Assembly (NCBI GenBank): GCA_032191485.1 | Contig: JAVDOI010000016.1 | Coordinates: 7,660,270-7,724,269, forward strand | Length of the DNA: 64,000 bases | DNA from: Leptoclinus maculatus | Taxonomy: Eukaryota > Chordata > Actinopteri > Perciformes > Stichaeidae | Reading direction: 5' to 3' | Part shown: positions 52,162-63,021 of the stretch, piece by piece | How positions within the stretch are numbered: position 1 is the stretch's first letter | Layout: the number at the start of each line of letters is the position of its first letter | Made by a program: the position numbers and the translations under genes | Notes under the pieces: generated by a model | The model's database searches: none | Told to the model about the DNA's origin: nothing | What the model saw: the letters and a program-made list of their open reading frames with translations, nothing else

Positions 52162-53698
52162 TGTGTGTGTGTGTGTGTGCTGCAGTCCCTGTGGGGAGAC
52201 AATGCTGTTTGCATGTGTGTGTCAGCGCTGGCTACGTGTCTGGGTTTGACGAGGTTACTGGCTTCTCAGTTGGTCGCCTGTGCCTGCATTTGTTCGTGTT
52301 TTATCGTGTAGACGTGTGTGTGTGTGTGTGTGCGCAAGTGCAGACAGTCAAACAGTCCCCCGGACACGTGGACAGGCCTGCAGTTTGAGAGCGTCGGGAC
52401 ACACAATGAAGGAAATGCCAGGAAGAACAGCTGTGCATGCTATTTTTTGAGCAACTGTGCCAGAGTGACAGGCATTTGTGTAGGGGTTTGGAGTTTTATT
52501 CATACAAACATTTCTTAGAGGCAGAGAGCTGCTCTGGATGCAGAAATTGTTTAATTGCTTGAGTTAAATCTCAGCGGGCAGAGATAAAGAGCCACAGCTC
52601 TTGGCTGCCGTGTTGAGCTAAAATCCAATGAAAATACGACAAAGCCAAACAAGGAGGGAGATGACGTTATGGAGCCATTTAATAGTCCAGCTGTATGTGT
52701 AGGGGTTTAAATAAATGGGTGTAAATGGTGAGCATAACGAAGGGTATATGGAAATAAAATGTTTTTTTACAACATACCACAATGAATACAAGTTAACCAG
52801 TACAACGTGCTTTACATCACAGTTTCAGGGCAGTATAGTTTTGCACTGGTGTCACTAATTACATTCATGGTCATTAAGTTTACGAAGCATACTGCATGCA
52901 ACTTTTTACATTCAATTTCACAAGATGATGCATCTCAATCATGGAATTGAGAATTAGAAGTCAGTATTGGATTTAGATTTTAAATTGATCCAAAACTTAA
53001 TAATGTTGCTTCATAGAAAACACACCTGCTGCCATTCAATGTTTAAACACTCTAAACTTAATTAAGATTACTGAGAACGATGACTACAATAGATCTACCA
53101 GGTGTAAAGAGTAAAGCTCTAACAACAGCCACTTACGTCACTTGTATTATTTCAGTTTCTGGGTAGTGGACACTGCCCTCTACACACTCAATAGGTTAAT
53201 TTTAAGAGTAGATGAAACATAAAACATCACTGCTATGGGCAGTGCAATTGTTAGAGAGCCCTTAAATAACAAAAAAATCAATCAGTGAAGCTTTTAATAC
53301 AGTGAGCCTTCATGAAGTGACTTGACTGATGGCCGCGTGAGTCTGTGTGCAACCTTCATGCTGTAAAGACAAAGTGTGCTTGTCTGCATGTCATTATTGA
53401 TTTGTGCGCTGTGTTTAAAGGAACAGGAGAAGCTGCTGGCCCAGAGGAAAGTGCCGGGGCTGCAGAGTCAGCTGGAGGAATACAAGAGCGCCCTCTGTCA
53501 GCTGCAGGGCCAGAAGCAACGGCTACAGACTGAGGTGGGTCACACGGTCACCATGACAACAGGAGGTTTCATGTCAATGAAATGCCTTACATGTTTTTTT
53601 TACCACCAAGCTAATATTACATTAGTGCGTCAGTCCAAGATCCTTTCCTCTGTTGTGAACTACACCAGTAACTGTAGAACAGTTGTAAAGTTTGTAGG

Positions 53699-53732
<34 letters not shown>

Positions 53733-54237
53733 CATTTCTTTATTTATGTGTCGTGCACAGAGAGTGCCCCACCCCCATGAGTTAACAAGACACCAAAAAT
53801 ACAGTTGCAGTTGTTTCAGTTTCAGTAATTTCATAAAATTACAAATTATTTTACTCCTCGGTCTAAAACAAAATGTTCTGTCTTCTCTTCCAAGCTTGGC
53901 AACATGAATGAAAACTAAAAACTACATCCCTTATGGTCTCTTAGATAGGATAGTAAAACAAAAAGTGAGCCTCATTCTCAATTTCACCGAGCTCTCACAT
54001 CAAACAAAGTCTGTCCTCCTGTGGAGTGGGCTCCAGACATTTATTTTAATTTACATTTATTTATTTTTGAGTAACCTGCAGATTATTTTCTCAATTAGCC
54101 AGAACAAAACAGGTATGAGAAGCTGGAACCAGAATACAAATGAAAAGGAAAAAATACAATTGCAAACAAATGAAACTATTGTTTACTTGTTTAGTCAGCA
54201 TACCAATCAGTAATCAGTTAAAATATATATATATATA

Positions 54238-54301
<64 letters not shown>

Positions 54302-56852
54302 TACAGTGTAATATCAATTACAGTGTTTCATGCAATACATTTTTTTCAGCTTGCATATGCTTTTAGAATGAATTTCAAGGGGCATTTTATTTGTCTCTTT
54401 TCTCATTTCACTTTGTTTTATAAGTTAACGAATAATAATACTCACTGAGCGAGGCTTGGAATAGGCATCACCCTGCACCATACTGTGGTGCTAATAGCTA
54501 GATGCTGCAGAAGCACCACAATATTTTAGCCATGACCACCTTATGACGGGCGGGTAGAAGGCTTGCTCATCATTTTTCTTTACTTTTCACTTTCATTAGC
54601 AAAGTGGTCATTTCTTAATTAACATTGCCTCTGTCTTGTCTTGCAGACTACAGTGTTGGAGCAAACCATCAGAAACACACAGGAGAGTTATGACGATGAG
54701 ATTCAGATGTACAACGAGCAAATTGAATCTCTGCGGAAGGAGATCGAGGAAGCTGAGCGGTCCCTCGAGAAGTTCAGCAGTGAATGTCGCCACCTGGCCA
54801 TGTACCAGACATCCCTTGAGAATGAGCTGGAGAGGTACAAGAGGATCATCGAGAACGAAGATAACAGGTAGACTGCCTCCACCTGGTTGCTGACACACAC
54901 AGAGAACACTGTTGAACAGGCATGCAAGGTTTGACTGAAGAGGCTAAAATGGCACGGAGCTCTTCACTGAAGGCTGAAATAATAGCTGAGAAATAATTTT
55001 GACCCCAAACAAATCCAATATAAATGTAAAGGTGATGCATACTGCTTTTACGTGATTAAATTATTACAAGGATACATGGGTTTAATCATGAAGTTAACAT
55101 AAACATAGATCAAAAGCTGCAAAAAATGAGTTTACGGATTGATATTCTTTAAAAATTCTCTCAAGGCAGAAGCAAATTCTTCTTAACCACCAAAAAAAGG
55201 TTGAAAATGGTATGATTGTATTACTTTTTTTTATTAAGTGAGAGTTTCTTCCCCACACATCCAAAGAGGTACAAGAGGTACCTCCCTTTACCTCTTGACA
55301 AGCACTTCTTTGTAAGAAAATAGAAAAGATTAAAGCTATATATATATATATAAAGAATATCAGAATTAACCATAGAAAAAAAGGCATGGGTAATTTCAGT
55401 GTAAACGTTCACACGCTGTTGTAACTAAGTTAGTGTAGAATGCAGAATCAGCCAACAGATGGCACTGGGTGACAACAAATGTTTTTTCTTGTAGCACAAC
55501 AATAAGCAGGGTGTTTTTTTTTTCCAGATTTGCTATATTTGTTTGTTATTTAAAGTAACCAGTTGTTTCCTTTTTTGAAAAATGTGAATTACCAATGCAG
55601 ATTTCTGTACATAGAAATCTGCTGTTGAGTTCATGGCTGTTTCATTGCTGACATTTCACTGCTCTCTTTCCTGCAGGTTGAATTCGGCGATAATTGGCAC
55701 TCCGATTACCCTGTTCACCACTAATTACCGCTACACTCACACCCCTACTGCAACAAGCAGGGGGAAAGGTGAGGGCACCATGAGCACATCACAGCTGGTT
55801 TTGTGTTTTGTGTCATTTGTGTCTGTTGCTGCATACACAATTTGGGTCTTTTCTTAAATCACCAGTTTCAGCTATTTGACTTATGGCCTCATCTGTGTCC
55901 AGATATCACCCAGGTTATCCAAGATATCACCAGCATCAAGCCCCGCCAGAAGATCCTGGCCAAAAAAGTCCTGAAGAAGAAAGAGCTGACCCCGAAAGAC
56001 GTGATAGACAGTGGCCAGGAGGATAAAAATGGGAGGGCTGCTGGAGAGGCCCCAGATGAAGAAACAAAGGGGGTCCCATCTGTGGAAGTGCAAGAGGAGA
56101 GGGTGAATAGAAAAGAGAAGAGGCCTGTGTTCACTGAAGTGTCTCCACAGGATGTCCCAGACGGAGCTCAGATCAGCAAGGCCTTTGACACTCTGTGTAA
56201 CATCGTCAGAGACAGAATGAGGAAGTACAAGAAGCCTGAGCCAATCGCTGACTTCTACACCAAGGGTCGTTATGTCCTTGTCACCGGCGACGGCAGCTAC
56301 CCAGATCCATGCTTCTACACCTCCACGCCATCAGCCGGCCACATCTCCGTTACAATCAGAGATGGAGTGATGCCTCCCTATGATCCTTACGTACCCATTA
56401 CACCCTCTCCCCCCCCTCCACCTCCACCTCAACCTCAACCTCCTCAGCCCATAGTAGACCCCAAGCCTCCCAAGCCTCCCAATCCCACCCCAGGAAAAGG
56501 CGGTAAAGGTAAGCAAAAGAACGGAGATCCTCACTCTAAAGATCCAATCCCATTCCCGTCACCCTCTGGCCCCAAAGATCCCACCCCAGCCGCCGATCAT
56601 CCGAAGAAAAGCCGTGATGACATTGGGCCCACTCCAAATCCTGCGCCTCGCGGTGCCAGCTCCAGCTCCACTTCCAGTTTCAGCACCAGCACCAGCTCAA
56701 GCAGCTTTACCCCAGACGCAATGAGCTACGAGAAGCTGGAGGTGGTGGAGTCTGTGGAGAAGTTCTCCGATGGCCGCAAGGTTAAAGGTTACGAGGAGAC
56801 TTCCATGGTGGTGGAGACCATGATCGAGAAGTCCAGCAAGAAGAAGTATTGA
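47811..56852 (+). CDS. bfsp1: Filensin / beaded filament structural protein 1 (complete, eight exons, 666 aa)
   Basis: Coding exons: 47811-48184, 49464-49524, 49943-50038, 51969-52061, 53421-53534, 54647-54867, 55677-55768, 55903-56852 (2001 nt, stop TGA). All junctions are GT-AG and in frame; human filensin is 665 aa. It is a lens-fibre intermediate-filament protein that joins phakinin (BFSP2) in beaded filaments. The rod runs from about residue 33 to 320: helix start motif LQELNSRFDRYINRARVLEQ (44-63), QFLQDDI and DRHKKNLAEIQTYVNILQQI in the middle, and the end motif YKRIIENEDNR (310-320). The tail (321-666) has PRQK, a DVPDGAQISK site (434-443), a YTKGRYVLVTGD block, a proline-rich stretch (PSPPPPPPPQPQPPQP), a Ser-rich stretch, and the conserved end YEKLEVVESVEKFSD...YEETSMVVETMIEK. 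Tail-to-tail neighbour pcsk2 supports orthology with human BFSP1. Confidence 0.97.
48185..49463 (+). other. bfsp1 intron 1
   Basis: 1.3 kb phase-2 intron, AT-rich, no recognisable element or extra exon. Confidence 0.8.
49525..49942 (+). other. bfsp1 intron 2
   Basis: 418-bp phase-0 intron between the short coil exon and the EADNSLL exon, ending TCCTCCTGCAG. Nothing else is seen. Confidence 0.8.
50039..51968 (+). other. bfsp1 intron 3
   Basis: 1.9 kb phase-0 intron. Open frames in it (for example minus strand 51004-51441) show no family features. Nothing else is supported. Confidence 0.8.
52062..53420 (+). other. bfsp1 intron 4
   Basis: 1.36 kb phase-0 intron with a long (TG)n tract starting 22 bp after the donor site. 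A non-repetitive, balanced-composition stretch near 52.50-52.72 kb may be a conserved non-coding element, but I cannot test that. Confidence 0.75.
52084..52179 (+). repeat. (TG)n microsatellite beside bfsp1 exon 4 donor
   Basis: About 48 TG units with a single CTG interruption, starting 22 bp downstream of the exon 4 splice donor. In the transcript this is a long UG tract. A shorter impure TG stretch lies near 52312-52331. Confidence 0.96.
53699..53732. repeat. (GATT)n tetranucleotide repeat
   Basis: About eight GATT units joined directly to what looks like the tail of a retroelement fragment, consistent with a LINE/SINE 3' tail repeat. Confidence 0.9.
54222..54301. repeat. (AT)n microsatellite
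   Basis: 80-bp AT-alternating tract with two short interruptions (TTTT and AAAT). Self-complementary, so able to extrude as a cruciform. Confidence 0.95.
54868..55676 (+). other. bfsp1 intron 6
   Basis: 809-bp phase-2 intron from GTAGAC to TTTCCTGCAG. It includes a short AT run near 55338. Nothing else is recognised. Confidence 0.8.
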
Positions 56853-57395
56853 AGCCACGTCACCTGACATGACGAGTCAGTCAACTCCACCAGGGTCCTA
56901 CACGGTTCAGGTCCTCTGACAAGAAGGCAATACTGATAAATACCACTGTTCCTCAAACTACCTAATGAAACCAATACGTTTTGTCTCTGAAGGAAACCAA
57001 CCAAGCTTAAAGACCAACTACACATTCCTGCTCTGATATTCAATGCTCTTCCATTTGCTTGCAGTCTCTGGACTTGCGTCCAGAATACATTTTGCAGGTT
57101 CCATAACTACCGCTGTTGTCGTTCGACTTACCACCCATGCTCATGCTATGAGTCCTTTACTGTCTGAAAACTTGGGACAGTGAAAAACAAAGCTCCACGC
57201 CACCAATACAATTTAATAAGAAAATAAATAAAAAACTAAGAAGTTGTGCCACCCCTCTGAACTCTATCTTAGAACTCCAACTTTCCCCTTTGAGCTGATT
57301 TGTTCAATTCGATGCCACTGCCTGCCCTCAGCACAATTTTGCTGTGTATTAATTTGCTTCGATATATTGAATAATAAAAAAGATTCAAACATCAA
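56853..57395 (+). other. bfsp1: bfsp1 3' UTR with polyadenylation signal
   Basis: Non-coding sequence after the TGA. AATAAA at 57373-57378 would give a 3' UTR of about 0.54 kb. An earlier AATAAATAAA lies near 57220 and could serve as an alternative. Confidence 0.55.
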
Positions 57396-59637
57396 TTAAT
57401 ACCCTGGTCTGCTTTTAGACATATGTTATACACCAAGCACCACACACACACATATTTAATGGGTCATAAAACCACTTATGCATTTGTGGACACGAACATT
57501 TTATAGTATGATAATTACTCCTTGGCTTTTAAAGATGCACCCTTATTTTTGATTTACAGAACAGGTACAGATGTTGATCACAGTATTCTCACTCAATGGT
57601 TAGGAAGTCTGCTGCAGCATCCACACGAAAGCTTTATGTGACCCTGTGTATCCATTGCAGACTATACACAAAAGTCATGCGAAAATGCTTTATAAAATAA
57701 GAGCCAAATCAGCAGCAGAGAAGAAGCTACCGCTGAGTCTGTGGCCACAGCAGGTCAGGGGTCTAAAGAGGCAACACCCAACTCTGCTTATCTCAGCAAA
57801 ATATATGAATGTGATAGTCTACGCTCCGAGAGTCCAGGTGTGTGGAACTCATCTGGATTTTTCTACACGTAATTGTGCAAAAAGTGCAATAAAATCGAAA
57901 ACCAGGTCCTTATGAGGTACGGTTATGGTTAACGTAATTGTACCTCGGCAAGTTAAAGAAAGGTCGCATCTTGTGTAATTAATCACTGATTTAATACTGT
58001 GTGATCCAAATCAAACGCCTGTCGTTGTGATGTTTTATTTTGCTGTTGATTCCATAGGAAATCATTCATGTGGCTGAATATGGATTTCACCTGCCGCCGG
58101 TTTCTGTGGGGTCATTTTTGATTAATTGTCTTGAGTTTTTTGTCTTTTTGGTTAATTCTACTAAGGCTACACAAAGGAAGGCGATTGTATATTTAACTTA
58201 TAATCAGTTTGATGCATATGGCTGCAAAGTGCCTTCTCTAGAAACAGAATTTATTGTTGTTTCGGAGATTAGGACTCGATGATGTCGTTCTTCTGGAGCT
58301 TTAACAAAAGCAGTAATGTTTACTCAGAGTACATTATAACTGACCTCCTTTTTGACTTTTGTCTAAGTACATTTTTACACAAGTAGGCCTGCCTTTACTT
58401 TCAACCTAGTAAAATGTATTTTAAGTAACAGTACTTTTACTTGAGCATTATGTTCTAGTACTCTTTCCATCCCCATGTATTTTTCCATGCAAATATTTGC
58501 TAAATTAGTTGTTTGGTGCTGCCCACAGCGCGTAAAGTGGATTTGTCCTTCTCTGCTATTATAAAATCCAGTGTTTTTACTGCAAAATCCAGCCAAACGG
58601 CAGCAGATATTCTTTAGATGCAGTGAAACTGAGTCTTCTATATATACTTTACAGATTTATAGTCAATGTATTACTGTAAATTGTTATGACGGTGATTTAT
58701 TGATGCTACATGCAGCACCATTAAGAAAAACACATGTCTATAAAGTGAGGAATACTTTGGCAGCTCAGACTCTGCTTTTTAGGGAGCATGTCCTTTCATT
58801 TTTTAATATGGAATTAAAGAAACCGAGCACGATTTAAAAATTGGCTACAAAACAGTTATGGCAGCTGCTTGTGCTCCACTTTTTAGACTATATTTTTCAG
58901 ACAGAGAAAGTTTGATCAAGGTTATTTAGTCTTCATCATATTCTTTGTTGTTCCCTATCTAAGTTTTGGCCCCTGAAGTGACAGAGAATGGCAGGCTTCT
59001 TTGACTCAGTATCTTTGGTTAGTGTGTTGCAAATCACTCAAGTGCTTAAATAAACAGCTAAATAGATTTATTATAGCATACGTCAAAAGATTATGAAATA
59101 TGAACTGAGGACCACAGGCTGCCAAATAAATCACATATTCCTTTCCTTGTTCATATAAACAGTGCATGTCACATAAAAATAGAAACAGAAAGAAGTATCA
59201 CTGCTCTGTTTGCAAGATATTAAACTTTAAGTAGAATGGCACAGAAAATCATTTACAGTCACAAACTGTACAACAGTTGGCAGAAGAGAGGTGCTGGGCA
59301 GTTAAAGCAAGAGCATGAGAGAGTGGATTATATTTGGTTCAATGTACAATTCTGTAAAGTGTAAAAATTCTGGTGATATATAGTTTGCTTTCTCTATGTA
59401 GAACAGATTAATAAAGGTTACACTTTTATCATGATTGGATTACAAGAAACATTCATTGAAGGTTGGGGGCTAATTGAAACACTTGATAACAAAAAGCAGA
59501 GTGAAGAGAGGTAGACAAAAGGGAGGATGACGAGAGAGTGGGAAGAACAGAGGAGATTTAGAGAAGGATAGAGCAAGATCGCTGAGAGGGAGAAAGATAA
59601 GAGAACGTGAAAGAGTTGGCAACATGCAGATGTGACT
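57396..59637. other. Intergenic gap between convergent bfsp1 and pcsk2
   Basis: 2.2 kb separating two gene 3' ends; part of it must be the pcsk2 3' UTR, read on the minus strand. A decayed fish repeat (AGTAACAGTACTTTTACTTG, then TTCTAGTACTCTTTCCATCC) sits near 58.42-58.48 kb. No exon is seen. Confidence 0.65.
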
Positions 59638-60127
59638 TTAGTTGTTTTTACTCAGCAAGCTCTTTAGGCTTCTCTCTACAGCCTCATCCAGCTCCTCCTC
59701 CAGCTCCTCCTTTTTGGACATGGCAAGTTTGGACTGATAATCACGCACTATCTGGTCTATATAAGGGGCACTTTGTGTTCCATGCAGCATGAGAGTCCAC
59801 TCCTTCAGGGCTCCGCGCTGTGCCTCCTCGCCCTGAAAGCCCACCTCCAGGACCCAGGTCCCGCGGGGGTCCTCGCCCCAGGTGTGGCTGGTCATGAAGG
59901 GCCATTTGTCGAAGCCCACCTTGGAGTCGTCGTCACGGGGCCTTCTGCTCAGCAGGATGGACTTTGTGCCCATGGGCGAGGTCATGTTGATGTTGAGGTC
60001 GCCACGGCGGCTGGCGTTGACCGTGACCACCGCCTGAACGTGCTCCAGGTAGCGGACAAAGTTGTCCTTCCCCTGACAGGCTTCAGTGGTGATGGCCAGC
60101 ACCAGTTTGTTGTCGGTCTGGATTTTA
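59638..60127 (-). CDS. pcsk2: Prohormone convertase 2, last coding exon (partial)
   Basis: Minus-strand exon starting after a TCCTCCTTCAG acceptor (exon start 60127) and ending at a TAA (59640-59638); it encodes the last 162 residues. The sequence is nearly that of vertebrate PC2: FVRYLEHVQAVVTVNASRRG, DLNINMTSPMGTKSILLSRR, PRDDDSKVGFDKWPFM, WTLMLHGTQSAPYID, then an acidic/basic C-terminal helix (KKEELEEELDEAVERSLKSL). This is most of the P (homoB) domain with its RRGDL motif plus the C-terminal helix linked to secretory-granule sorting. PC2 is a calcium-dependent subtilisin-like protease that cleaves prohormones such as proglucagon and POMC after dibasic sites in granules. The prodomain and catalytic triad are outside the window to the right. 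Tail-to-tail order with bfsp1 matches human. Confidence 0.97.
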
Positions 60128-61329
60128 CTGAAGGAGGAGAAATAGGTTGAGGAAGTAAAAAAAAAAGTTAAACATCAGTGTTACAAATGAGCAAAAGTCA
60201 AATAAAAAGAGTAAAATGAAATAGACATATCACAGAGAGAGTATTTGGGCATCCCTGTAAGACTGTTAGAGCAGGTGAAATGTTTTCTTTTCTTTTCATT
60301 CTACAGCATTGCTCTCCTTTGAATGTCTCTTTAAATAAAGAACTTGACCTGGTTTTCTTATAATCATCCTACTCTGATCGAGAATCAAGCCTCTTTTTGA
60401 ACCTGCTCCCTTTCTAGTGGGGGGACAATACATGGCCACCTTTTATATTTGGTGCCATGTGTTTGTCACATACTGTTCTAGCTGCCACCAGTTTGAAGCA
60501 CTTTTTTTTACTTTTTGTTGTCAAAATATACAATAATAAATAACTATAAATAACTATATTACGGTTTCATTCAGAATGTTCTAATTAACTTCAATATGTG
60601 TTACACAAATCTAAAGAATAGAACACGGTCTCACTTTAGTTCTGTGCACATTATAAAATTCAACGGATTTCCATTCCTGTAGAATAATGTTTATTATAAA
60701 GCCAACTGTAAATCTGAGGCCATTTGTCATGTTGTCGTGCACTGGACCACTTCTAAATTGTAGCTCCGTTTCGGTGCATGAGGAGATCCTTTTTCTTTTT
60801 GTCACGATGGATTTGTTTCCGAGCGTAAAAGCCGGCTGGTGTTGGTATTGTTGTTGCTTTTGAGGTAGATAAAACATACTGCTGTTACCATCTCTTTGGG
60901 TGATGGAAAGAAAGAGTGAGAACACAGCAGGGCAAGGGTGGCGACCAAAGGCTATGAGGAGGCTTAATAACATTATTAGAGGCCGGGGCTGCACCGCAGG
61001 TGGTGGGAAATGGGGGCGACTGGGTGGAGAGAAGGCAACAGCGACAAGACACAGAAACTGAGTGAAAGGAACCTGTGGAACAGCAGTGTGAAAAAATGAT
61101 TAATAGAGCACTATGCTGAGCACAGAGAGTTGAGTGCAGCGGTGACCTGTAAGGGCTGTTGAAGCAAATTACTATTCCCAGAAAAACGGAGCAATTCACA
61201 GTGGGGTGTTTCACAGGAAGTTACACCCTACAATACATGTTGAGTAATTGGAAGTAACCGAATATGAAGCAGTTATTGTACTAACAACATTACACTGCAT
61301 ATGTGGGTTGTATGCCCGCCACTGGTCTA

Positions 61330-61620
61330 CAGTGGCGGGCCGTCAGGGCCTGCAAAGCCTTCTCTTCTGGCCTAAACAGAATCACAAAGTTATAGCTATT
61401 TTATAATTTAATATTTTTTCTTAAATACACTACATGTATCATAATTTATAAAAATATTTTTCCCATTATCTTATTTTCTCATTGCACAGCTACTGTCTTC
61501 CTCAGTTGCTCTGCTGCAGGTTTGCTGGATTGATGTGTCATAATGAGGTTATTAGGAGGTAATTCAACTGTAGTAGGACAGCACTGAAGGCCCAGGTATA
61601 CAATCCACGGCCCTCCACTG
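61330..61620. mobile_element. hAT-type non-autonomous element (291 bp)
   Basis: Terminal inverted repeats: CAGTGGCGGGCCGT at 61330 and its near-inverse ACGGCCCTCCACTG ending at 61620 (13 of 14 match). CAGTGG starts are typical of hAT elements. A second inverted CAGTGGCGGGC end (GCCCGCCACTG, 61314-61324) abuts the left side, separated by 5 bp. No 8-bp target duplication was found, perhaps because of nested insertion. No transposase frame. Confidence 0.6.
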
Positions 61621-62235
61621 GCATAGACTGTATATAAAGGTGGACGTAGTCACCGTGACGTCACACGTTGGTTCATGCACTGCCGTTTTGAAGCCTCATG
61701 TATGGCATTTTGGCCGTAACCATCTTGAATTTTTGCAACCAGAAGTGACACGAGAGGCCGGAGCTAAGTACAACCGAACGCTGACTAAGATATTTTTAGG
61801 CAACCAAAAAGGTTATGATTCACTCTCCTGAACTGAAAACACACTGTGAAAGGGTTTAAGTTGTAAGATGAAAACACAGACAACTTCCATACCCGACAAC
61901 GCCGTGGTAGCAACCTGTCAATCACAAGATAGCCACGCCCCTAAAGCACACCATTCTTTATCATCTATTTTTACTGTAAACGGGACCATAATATACAAAA
62001 TTAACATCATTCTGTATTGAAGAAGACTTGAAACTAGCGACTGAGACCATAAACTCATGTTTACAATGTTTACTGAGGTACCAAATAAAGTGAAAAGTAG
62101 GTTCATTTCTCATAGACTTCTATACAGTCACATTTTGTTATGCAGAAGAGTCGCCCCCTGCTGGCTTTTAGAAAGAATGCAAGTTTAAGTCACCTTGGCA
62201 TTGGCTTCACTTTTCAGAACCGGAGGTACAGAAGT
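61621..62235 (+). mobile_element. Abundant teleost non-autonomous repeat
   Basis: Starts ATAGACTGTATATAAAGGTGG, continues GTCACCGTGACGTCAC, GCCGTTTTGAAGCCTC, CAACCAGAAGTGACACGAGA, and ends CCCCCTGCTGGCTTTTAGAA with CTTCACTTTTCAGAACCGGA. I recognise this order from many fish genomic sequences. Non-coding; the class is uncertain to me. Confidence 0.6.
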
Positions 62236-62973
62236 ACAGAGAGACGGCTTGAAAGATATTTAAAAAAACTTTACTATCACTGTTATTTTTCTACATCTTC
62301 ACTATCATTAAAAGCGGCATTACTGTTCATGTTTAATTACTATTATTACTTTATTAGAAATCATGACTGTGCCTTTAACTAAATCTGGGAATGAATATGC
62401 CCAGATCTCACTTTTGACCCCCAAAAACAATTCCATGAGCAGCAGTCGCACGGTTCCCATCAGATAATGCGAGAGATACATTACAGCAGTCGGTGATAGA
62501 GCAGGGAGAGGGATGCCTCTGAAGGGCAGGACCAGTGTAGATTAAAAACAACCCCACCACACAGTGGGGCTCTGTGTACCAGCTCCACTGATAATGAGAA
62601 GTTCTCCTCCAGCTAAGTAAGCCGCAGCCAGCAAGAGCAGCTATCAGATCAATGCTGAGTTTATTGTTTTTCTCTGGTGATGCACTATCACAGAGGTGGG
62701 CTTGTTGTAATTATATCTCTACCACAACAGAGGCAGTATAAGCCCCTGTGGAGACAGGGAACTGATGAAAAAGAGACGTTATTTCACTCTCATAAGTAGG
62801 CTACTAGCTTTACAATGAGTTATTCTTTCACATATTTAAGGTTTGTCTAAGCTGATGACACTTTCTGCAATGGAACGTCTAAGGCACAACCGCTCTGCAT
62901 CCTCAGAGATGCAATAAAAGCTGTACGACTCCTAAGGGATGCTCCTTTTTATCTGTCATTGTTCTCAAAGGAG

Positions 62974-62974
<1 letters not shown>

Positions 62975-63016
<42 letters not shown>
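62975..63016. repeat. (CA)n microsatellite
   Basis: Uninterrupted CA run in the pcsk2 intron; it causes a Cys/Val spurious frame on the minus strand. Confidence 0.95.

Positions 63017-63021
<5 letters not shown>

Larger units (their letters stand above)
53535..54646 (+). other. bfsp1 intron 5, repeat-rich
   Basis: 1.1 kb phase-0 intron containing a (GATT)n run at 53699-53732 that leads into retroelement-like sequence (CATTTCTTTATTTATGTGTC, then AGAGTGCCCCACCCCCATGA), a fragment near 54.06-54.11 kb resembling a common fish repeat (ATTATTTTCTCAATTAG), and an (AT)n tract at 54222-54301. Confidence 0.6.

Noticed and set aside
51881..52388. Cys/Val-rich open frames around bfsp1 exon 4
   Set aside because: They are readings of the (TG)n tract plus intron; only 51969-52061 is a real exon, in the frame NLAEIQTYVN.
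55803..55902. Extension of the last bfsp1 exon upstream to an ATG at 55803
   Set aside because: This stretch is intron 7; a TGTCCAG acceptor at 55902 joins in frame to exon 7 and restores the GKDITQVIQ sequence expected of filensin.
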